Source: Ruminococcus flavefaciens (GTDB lineage: Bacteria; Bacillota; Clostridia; Oscillospirales; Ruminococcaceae). From it: a stretch of DNA of 10,981 bases. The stretch spans positions 3,158-14,138 of the forward strand of contig DEDQ01000005.1 of the NCBI GenBank assembly GCA_002350065.1, read 5' to 3'. The stretch's first letter is position 1; every line of letters begins with the position of its first letter. Made by a program: the position numbers and the translations under genes. Below the pieces are notes generated by a model. That model saw only the letters and a list, made by a program, of their open reading frames with translations. It ran no database searches and was not told the DNA's origin. Of this stretch, positions 6,955 through 10,981 are shown piece after piece.

Positions 6955-7391
6955 TGAAACTCACCTTCAAAAAGCTTAACGAAAACGCCGTGATACCTTC
7001 GCGGGCGACTAAGTGCAGCGCCGGTATGGACATCTGCGCCTGCCTTGACGCTCCCGTGACACTTGAATGCGGCGAGATAAAGATGATACCCACCGGACTT
7101 ACAGCTATGTCCGACTGCGACGACGTGGCTATGCTCATCTATCCCCGCTCGGGTCTCGCCTCAAAGCATGGCATAGCCCTCGCAAACTGCGTAGGCGTCA
7201 TCGACAGCGACTACCGCGGCGAGTGGTTCATTCCGCTCATAAACCACGGAAAACAGCCGTTCACAGTCGAGAACGGCATGAGGATAGCTCAGCTTATCCC
7301 CACAAAGGTGCTCTTCCCCGAGGTGGAAGTAAGCGAGACTCTCTCCGAAACAGAAAGAGGAGAGGGCGGTTTCGGTTCGACTGGAAATTAA
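6954..7391 (+). CDS. dut: dUTP diphosphatase (trimeric dUTPase)
   Basis: dUTPase hydrolyses dUTP to dUMP and pyrophosphate, keeping uracil out of DNA and supplying the dTMP precursor. All five family motifs are visible in the 145 residues: motif 1 SAGMDIC (22-28), motif 2 PRSGLAS (64-70), motif 3 GVIDSDYRGE (81-90) with the catalytic-base Asp84 and the sugar-discriminating Tyr87, motif 4 NGMRIAQL (107-114), and motif 5 ERGEGGFGSTG (134-144), the Gly-rich lid over the phosphates. Motif 1 has Met where Tyr is common. The length is standard for the homotrimeric type. The start overlaps the U32 stop by 1 nt (TAATG), so it is co-translated with that gene; a weak AGAGGT lies at 6940-6945. Function is certain on motif grounds. 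Confidence 0.97.
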   Translation: MKLTFKKLNENAVIPSRATKCSAGMDICACLDAPVTLECGEIKMIPTGLTAMSDCDDVAMLIYPRSGLASKHGIALANCVGVIDSDYRGEWFIPLINHGKQPFTVENGMRIAQLIPTKVLFPEVEVSETLSETERGEGGFGSTGN

Positions 7392-7393
7392 TG

Positions 7394-7399
7394 TATAAT
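7394..7399 (+). promoter_or_regulatory. Possible -10 element before the DUF4321 gene
   Basis: A perfect TATAAT lies in the 28-nt gap after dut. No acceptable -35 hexamer is found 16 to 18 nt upstream (TTCGGT at 7371-7376 is poor) and there is no TGn extension. It may be a weak internal promoter or simply an AT-rich gap. Confidence 0.25.
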
Positions 7400-7419
7400 A
7401 AAAGAAAAGGAGCATAATC

Positions 7420-7689
7420 ATGAAAAAGGTACTCTATATGTCATTCCTCACTATCAGCGCTATCGTACTCGGCGGTTTCTTCGGCGGTCTCGTCGGAAAT
7501 ACTCCCGGTCTTAGCTGGCTCAACTACTCCAAGACCTTCGCTTTCGAGCCCGGAACATTCCTCGATATCGAAGTTTTCCGCCTCACATTCGGCGTAAGTC
7601 TCACTGTCAGCATCGCGCAGATACTGCTTATCATAATCGCTATCATCGTCTACTACAATACAGCTCCCAAGCTTTTCACCGGAAAATAA
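7420..7689 (+). CDS. Small membrane protein, DUF4321 family
   Basis: An 89-residue protein with two predicted membrane helices, at about residues 4-26 and 56-78. The first ends in a glycine-rich stretch GGFFGGLVG (18-26) that could pack helices closely. The loop between them (about 27-55) is aromatic and contains the PGxFLDIEVFRLTFG pattern that I recall for DUF4321, a family of unknown function in Clostridia often found just upstream of mreB. The ribosome site AAAAGGAG (7405-7412) lies 7 nt before the ATG. It follows dut by 28 nt and is followed by a weak hairpin and the mreB promoter, so it is the last gene of the murC operon or a short unit of its own. Position suggests, but does not show, a link to envelope growth. 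The family assignment is from memory of the pattern. Confidence 0.75.
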   Translation: MKKVLYMSFLTISAIVLGGFFGGLVGNTPGLSWLNYSKTFAFEPGTFLDIEVFRLTFGVSLTVSIAQILLIIIAIIVYYNTAPKLFTGK

Positions 7690-7708
7690 TATACAGTTTT
7701 CGTTTCTG

Positions 7709-7735
7709 CCGGACTGCTGCTGTTTCCGGATTTTT
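7709..7735 (+). terminator. Weak terminator-like hairpin after the DUF4321 gene
   Basis: CCGGA (7709-7713) pairs with TCCGG (7725-7729) over an 11-nt loop and is followed by ATTTTT. The stem is short but GC-rich, and it sits 20 nt after the stop codon and before the mreB promoter, where a terminator would be expected. Read-through into mreB is likely to be appreciable. Confidence 0.35.
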
Positions 7736-7774
7736 ACAAAATTTTATGCAGGCAGAATTTCTCTGCAAAAAATA

Positions 7775-7803
7775 TTGTCTATTTCCATTTTTGGTGATAT
7801 AAT
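7775..7803 (+). promoter_or_regulatory. Predicted sigma-A promoter of the mreBCD operon
   Basis: TTGTCT (7775-7780), a 17-nt spacer and a perfect TATAAT (7798-7803), with a TG at 7795-7796 that makes an extended -10. Transcription would begin near 7810, giving a leader of about 35 nt. This is the best promoter match in the window and shares the extended -10 design with the murC promoter. Confidence 0.8.
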
Positions 7804-7844
7804 AATAAGGATACAGAAAAATACGATTTTTAAGGAGCTTCAAA

Positions 7845-8861
7845 ATGTTTACTAAAGATATCGGCATTGACCTCGGTACTGCGAATACACTTGTGTACCT
7901 CCGCGGAAAGGGCATCATCATTCGCGAGCCCTCGGTCGTAGCCGTCAATACAAGAACCGACAAGACCCGTTACGTGGGTATGGAAGCCAAGGAGGTCATC
8001 GGAAGAACTCCCGGCTCGATAGTTGCTGTGCGCCCCCTCAAGGACGGCGTTATCGCTGATTTCGACATCGCAACTACCATGCTTCAGGAATTTATCAAGA
8101 AGGCGCTCAAAGGCACTATACTCACCAAAGCTAACGTTATCATATGCATTCCCTCCGGCGTTACCGCTGTTGAGCGCCGTGCCGTAAGGGAATCCTGCAA
8201 AAAAGCCGGAGCCAACAACGTCCTCATCATCGAGGAGCCTATGGCTGCCGCTATCGGCGCAGGTCTGCCCACTAATGACCCCGCCGGAAGCATGATAGTC
8301 GATATCGGCGGCGGCACCAGTGAGGTCGCAGTCGTTTCCCTCGGAGGCATCGTAGCTTCGCGCTCGATAAGATGCGCCGGAGACGAATTCGATACCTCTA
8401 TCATCAACTACATCAAGAAAAAGTATAACCTCCTCATCGGTGAGAGAACTGCCGAGAATATCAAAATTGAGATAGGCTCCGCTTTCCCGAGCGAAAAGGA
8501 GGATACAATGGAGATAAAGGGCAGGAATATCCTCAACGGTCTGCCAGAAAACGTGACCGTCAACTCCGCTGAGATACGTGACGCCCTTGTTGAGCCTCTC
8601 GCAAGAGTTATCGACGCTATCAAGGCTACTCTCGAGGAAACTCCTCCCGAGCTCTCGGCTGACATCATCGACCACGGCATTACTCTCGCCGGCGGCGGAG
8701 CTCTGCTCCGCGGTCTCGACCGCCTTATCAACCGCGAGACCGGTATGCCCGTTTATATCGCCGAATACCCCCTCGACTGCGTTGCAGAGGGTACGGGTAA
8801 GATACTCGAGAATATCAGCGACTATCAGGACGCCCTTACCGATAATATCAAGTATTATTAA
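7845..8861 (+). CDS. mreB: Rod shape-determining protein MreB
   Basis: A 338-residue bacterial actin. The ATPase signatures are all present: phosphate-1 loop GIDLGTANT (7-15), the catalytic-region segment IIEEPMAAAIGAG (128-140), phosphate-2 loop VDIGGGTSE (152-160), and the adenosine motif LAGGGALLRGLD (281-292). The GDEFD stretch (179-183) and the ERTAENIKIEIGSA region (200-213) are typical of MreB rather than other actins. MreB filaments lie under the membrane and steer the wall-elongation complex (MreC, MreD, RodA, PBP2). Ribosome site AAGGAG (7832-7837) is 7 nt before the ATG. mreC follows 11 nt after the stop. Length is normal and nothing is missing; a single MreB is visible here, and relatives such as Mbl, if any, lie elsewhere. 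Confidence 0.97.
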   Translation: MFTKDIGIDLGTANTLVYLRGKGIIIREPSVVAVNTRTDKTRYVGMEAKEVIGRTPGSIVAVRPLKDGVIADFDIATTMLQEFIKKALKGTILTKANVIICIPSGVTAVERRAVRESCKKAGANNVLIIEEPMAAAIGAGLPTNDPAGSMIVDIGGGTSEVAVVSLGGIVASRSIRCAGDEFDTSIINYIKKKYNLLIGERTAENIKIEIGSAFPSEKEDTMEIKGRNILNGLPENVTVNSAEIRDALVEPLARVIDAIKATLEETPPELSADIIDHGITLAGGGALLRGLDRLINRETGMPVYIAEYPLDCVAEGTGKILENISDYQDALTDNIKYY

Positions 8862-8872
8862 GGAGGCTGTCA

Positions 8873-9748
8873 ATGCGCGAATTTCTTAAAAGCACCAGAT
8901 TCAAGGTTCTGCTTGCTTTTCTCGCCTTCCTCGTCGGCATTATGATATATGCCGTCACTAAGGGCGGATATTCCCTTTCCGGCGCTTCTTTCGTAAATAC
9001 TGTGACCAAGCCGCTGCGCTTCGTCAGCAACGGCATCTCTATGAAGCTCGAAAAGACTGTCGACCGCATCAGCAACGCCGATTCCTACTACGAGGAGAAT
9101 CAGCAGCTTAAAAAGCAGATAGGCGAGCTCAATAAGCAGCTTACCAACTACGACGACCTGCAAAAAGAGGTCGAGGACCTCCGCAAGCTCGTAGTTATCA
9201 AGGAGGAACACCCCGACAACGTTTACTCGCAGTCGGCAGAAGTCCTCGGATATGTTGCGAACGACCCGTTCCGCGGCTTCACTATCGACCGCGGCTCAGA
9301 TGACGGTATCAAGCCCTATTGCCCCGTTATTACTCCCGAGGGCGTGGTCGGCATCACTATAGAGGTGTCGGACAAGACCTCGACTGTACGTACTATCCTC
9401 TCCCCCGACCTTTCTATCGCGGCAGTATGCTCGTCCACGAACACCGACTTCGGCATCGTCGAGGGAACTGTTCTCACGGCTGAAAAGGGCACTACCAAGC
9501 TCACCCACCTCAATACCTCCCACGGTCTGAAGGAGGGCGACCTTATCATCACTTCCGGAAACAGCGGATTATTCCCCAAGGATTACGCTATCGGCACTGT
9601 CAAGAACATCGGCTTTGAGGCAAACGGACTCTCTGCCTGCGCCGAAATTGAGCCCTGCGCAGATATAACTCGTCTCGGCTCGGTATTCGTTATCCTTGAT
9701 TTCGACGGCAAAAAGGAGGACGCTGATGAGGATAAAAACAACTCGTGA
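8873..9748 (+). CDS. mreC: Rod shape-determining protein MreC
   Basis: A 291-residue protein with MreC architecture: a short basic cytoplasmic N-terminus, one membrane helix (about 11-28), a coiled coil (about 68-110) and a two-lobed beta domain outside the membrane (about 118-277). Family patches are F-R-G-F-T-I-D-R-G (133-141), GVVGI (157-161) and the conserved ITSGNSGLFPKDYAIGTV (226-243). MreC links MreB and MreD to PBP2 and activates it. The tail after 278 is Lys/Asp/Glu-rich. The ribosome site AAGGAGG (8860-8866) overlaps the mreB stop and lies 6 nt before the ATG. The 3' end contains the mreD ribosome site and start, giving an overlap of 23 nt. Confidence 0.95.
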   Translation: MREFLKSTRFKVLLAFLAFLVGIMIYAVTKGGYSLSGASFVNTVTKPLRFVSNGISMKLEKTVDRISNADSYYEENQQLKKQIGELNKQLTNYDDLQKEVEDLRKLVVIKEEHPDNVYSQSAEVLGYVANDPFRGFTIDRGSDDGIKPYCPVITPEGVVGITIEVSDKTSTVRTILSPDLSIAAVCSSTNTDFGIVEGTVLTAEKGTTKLTHLNTSHGLKEGDLIITSGNSGLFPKDYAIGTVKNIGFEANGLSACAEIEPCADITRLGSVFVILDFDGKKEDADEDKNNS

Positions 9749-10283
9749 GAAGCGTATCCTCTACACCAAGACAACGGTGCGCTGGATACTCTACTATGTG
9801 CTGATACTGCTGTTTTTCACGATAATGACCTCGGGCACGTATACCAAGCCCGTACTCCTCGTGCCTGCCGCGCTCTGCATAGCTATCGGAAACGACGTCA
9901 TGGCGGCGGCTGTTACCGGTGCTGTATGCGGATTCCTCACGGATATGGCGTGCGGAAGGCTTTTCGGCTACAATGCCGTTCTGCTGACCGTTTTCTGCAT
10001 CGCAGTATCGCTCGTGTTCGAGCTTTACCTGCGCAATAAATTCGTCAACTATCTGTGGATATCGGCACTTGTGTCGTTCCTGCAGTGCTGGCTCGATTAC
10101 AAATTCTACTACCAGATGTGGGGCTATGAGAACGTCGAGCGTATCTTCTACCACCACACCATGAGGATATGGGTGTATACCGTTATCGCTTCGATAGTGC
10201 TCTACCTCATATTCAGGCTGATAAACCGCTTTCTCATGCCGCGTGAGCACCTCACTATCGAGGAGGCTATACGCACAAGCTGA
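9726..10283 (+). CDS. mreD: Rod shape-determining protein MreD
   Basis: A 185-residue polytopic membrane protein with about five or six hydrophobic segments (roughly 17-34, 41-55, 56-72, 82-103, 107-125 and 148-170). The patch GFLTDMACGRLFGYNAVLL (69-87) matches the conserved MreD pattern G-x-x-x-D-x-x-x-G-x-x-x-G-x-N-A. The start at 9726 is preferred to an in-frame ATG at 9696 because AAGGAGG (9713-9719) lies 6 nt before it and the shorter form begins with the usual basic tail before the first helix. It overlaps the mreC end by 23 nt, so the two are translationally coupled. MreD is an essential partner of MreC in the elongation complex. A palindrome starts directly after its TGA. Confidence 0.93.
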   Translation: MRIKTTREKRILYTKTTVRWILYYVLILLFFTIMTSGTYTKPVLLVPAALCIAIGNDVMAAAVTGAVCGFLTDMACGRLFGYNAVLLTVFCIAVSLVFELYLRNKFVNYLWISALVSFLQCWLDYKFYYQMWGYENVERIFYHHTMRIWVYTVIASIVLYLIFRLINRFLMPREHLTIEEAIRTS

Positions 10284-10436
10284 CCAAAGGCTCTGCCTTT
10301 GGAAACCGCAAGGGCTTTGCCCTTGACCCAGCAAGGGAGAATCTCCCTTGCAACCCGACCTCGCGGCTCAGTTCTTACAAAACGGGACCGAACTCCGCGC
10401 AATATCCAATAATAAAAGGGCGGATAATATCCGCCC
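10284..10436. repeat. Array of five palindromes between mreD and the PBP gene
   Basis: Five hairpins follow one another. (1) CCAAAGG/CCTTTGG, 10284-10302, loop of 5. (2) CAAGGGC/GCCCTTG, 10309-10325, loop of 3. (3) GCAAGGGAG/CTCCCTTGC, 10331-10351, loop of 3. (4) CGCGG plus AGTTC with GAACT plus CCGCG, 10362-10399, with a 3-nt bulge and a 15-nt loop. (5) GGGCGGAT/ATCCGCCC, 10418-10436, loop of 3. All stems are otherwise perfect. The first three share an AAGG core and are spaced 22-25 nt apart. The text resembles the dispersed palindromic repeats I associate with Oscillospirales genomes, which suggests a composite mobile or REP-like element rather than operon-specific regulation; copy number cannot be seen here. 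None of the hairpins is followed by a T-run on the + strand. Confidence 0.7.
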
Positions 10437-10442
10437 CTACAA

Positions 10443-10454
10443 TTTGATATCAAA
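10443..10454. repeat. Perfect 12-bp palindrome upstream of the PBP gene
   Basis: TTTGATATCAAA is fully self-complementary and lies 25 nt before the PBP start. It could be an operator half-site pair, part of the neighbouring repeat element, or chance in an AT-rich stretch. Confidence 0.35.
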
Positions 10455-10478
10455 CCTCACCATTATGGAGGTAATAGT

Positions 10479-10981
10479 TTGAAAACAATTTCAGATACGA
10501 TAAAATCTATAATCATCATCGCCCTCGTTGTCCTGCTCGGAACTCTCGCTTCCATGCGGCTGATGAAGATACAGATAGTCGGCGGCGACGATATAGTCGC
10601 TCCCAACAGATACGCCAGCGACGCTCTTATCTTCGAGCGTGAGATAGTCCCAACCCGCGGCGAAATTCTCGACTACAACGGCAACGTCATCATCGGCAAT
10701 TCAAGCCGTACTGACATCGTCCTGCAAAAGGCTTTCTTCCCGCAGGACCTTCAGGAGGGCAACCGCATTCTCCTTGAACTTTACCGCGCTCTCGAAAAGC
10801 ACGGCTACGTCTTCGATGAGGAACTCCCCATAACCCGCGATACTCCCTACGTCTTCACCAAGGACGACGTTTCCGAAGTCGTCGAGGACCTCAACCTCAA
10901 CGTTTACGCCTCTGCTGAAAACTGCATAGACAAGCTCATCTCCGACTACAAGATAGCTGATGATTACTCCGACGAGGAAAA
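10479..10981 (+). CDS. Class B penicillin-binding protein, 5' part (probable PBP2/MrdA)
   Basis: The frame from a TTG at 10479 is open to the window edge (167 codons). The ribosome site GGAGGT (10467-10472) lies 6 nt upstream, and no in-frame ATG or GTG is as well placed. The product starts with a short polar tail, then one membrane anchor (about 8-26), then the segment P58-TRGEILDYNGN-69, the conserved opening of class B PBPs (R-G-x-I-x-D-x-N-G). The remainder is pedestal-domain sequence; the transpeptidase domain with its SxxK, SxN and KTG motifs would lie beyond the window. Class B PBPs cross-link peptidoglycan outside the membrane. Position after mreBCD points to the elongation enzyme PBP2, but FtsI-like or SpoVD-like members share the same N-terminus, so the subtype is inferred and no symbol is given. 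Confidence 0.85.
   Translation, partial: MKTISDTIKSIIIIALVVLLGTLASMRLMKIQIVGGDDIVAPNRYASDALIFEREIVPTRGEILDYNGNVIIGNSSRTDIVLQKAFFPQDLQEGNRILLELYRALEKHGYVFDEELPITRDTPYVFTKDDVSEVVEDLNLNVYASAENCIDKLISDYKIADDYSDEE

Noticed and set aside
7752..7766. GCAGA/TCTGC hairpin upstream of the mreB promoter, considered as terminator or operator
   Set aside because: The stem is only 5 bp, it is followed by A rather than T on the + strand, and there is no second copy to suggest a binding site.
7830..8873. Long open frame (347 codons) on the - strand opposite mreB
   Set aside because: It is a shadow of mreB, produced by strong codon bias; the + strand protein is an intact MreB with a ribosome site and promoter.
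9696..9725. Upstream ATG at 9696 as the mreD start
   Set aside because: It would enlarge the overlap with mreC to 53 nt and has no ribosome site, whereas the ATG at 9726 has AAGGAGG six bases upstream.

Overview
The window is a gene-dense stretch of ordinary chromosome from a Gram-positive, Clostridia-type bacterium. It is most likely a Ruminococcus-like member of the Oscillospirales. The reasons are a spoVG homologue, a clostridial-style LexA and MurC, a DUF4321 gene beside mreB, TTG start codons with strong AGGAGG ribosome sites, heavy use of CTC and ATA codons, and GC-rich dispersed palindromes of a kind I associate with that group. The genus is an inference. I see no RNA genes, transposases, CRISPR array or phage genes.

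Layout. Positions 1-1829 hold the 3' part of a YfhO-family membrane protein and a NUDIX ADP-ribose pyrophosphatase-like gene, both on the + strand. A bidirectional hairpin terminator at 1835-1871 separates them from spoVG, which runs convergently on the - strand (2190-1876). A 324-bp AT-rich intergenic region (2191-2514) holds divergent promoters for spoVG and for a + strand operon: murC, lexA, zapA, a U32/DUF3656 protein, dut and a small DUF4321 membrane protein (2515-7689). These genes are very tightly packed: 1-nt gap murC/lexA, 4-nt overlap zapA/U32, 1-nt overlap U32/dut. A weak terminator-like hairpin and a good promoter (7775-7803) then start the rod-shape operon mreB-mreC-mreD. It continues, after a 195-bp gap filled with palindromes, into a class B penicillin-binding protein (probably PBP2/mrdA) that runs off the right edge.

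How the genes fit together. Most of the window serves envelope growth and division. MurC makes UDP-MurNAc-L-Ala, ZapA supports the FtsZ ring, MreBCD plus PBP2 form the elongation machine, YfhO-type proteins decorate envelope polymers, and SpoVG is a global regulator linked to septation and envelope traits. LexA, dUTPase and the NUDIX enzyme add DNA-damage control and nucleotide sanitation. The U32/DUF3656 protein is probably an RNA-hydroxylation factor.

I looked for an undescribed system and did not find a convincing one. The least explained parts are the palindrome array between mreD and the PBP gene, the placement of lexA inside a wall/division operon together with a degenerate SOS-like box upstream, a leader hairpin before murC, and a second cysteine set in the U32 protein.
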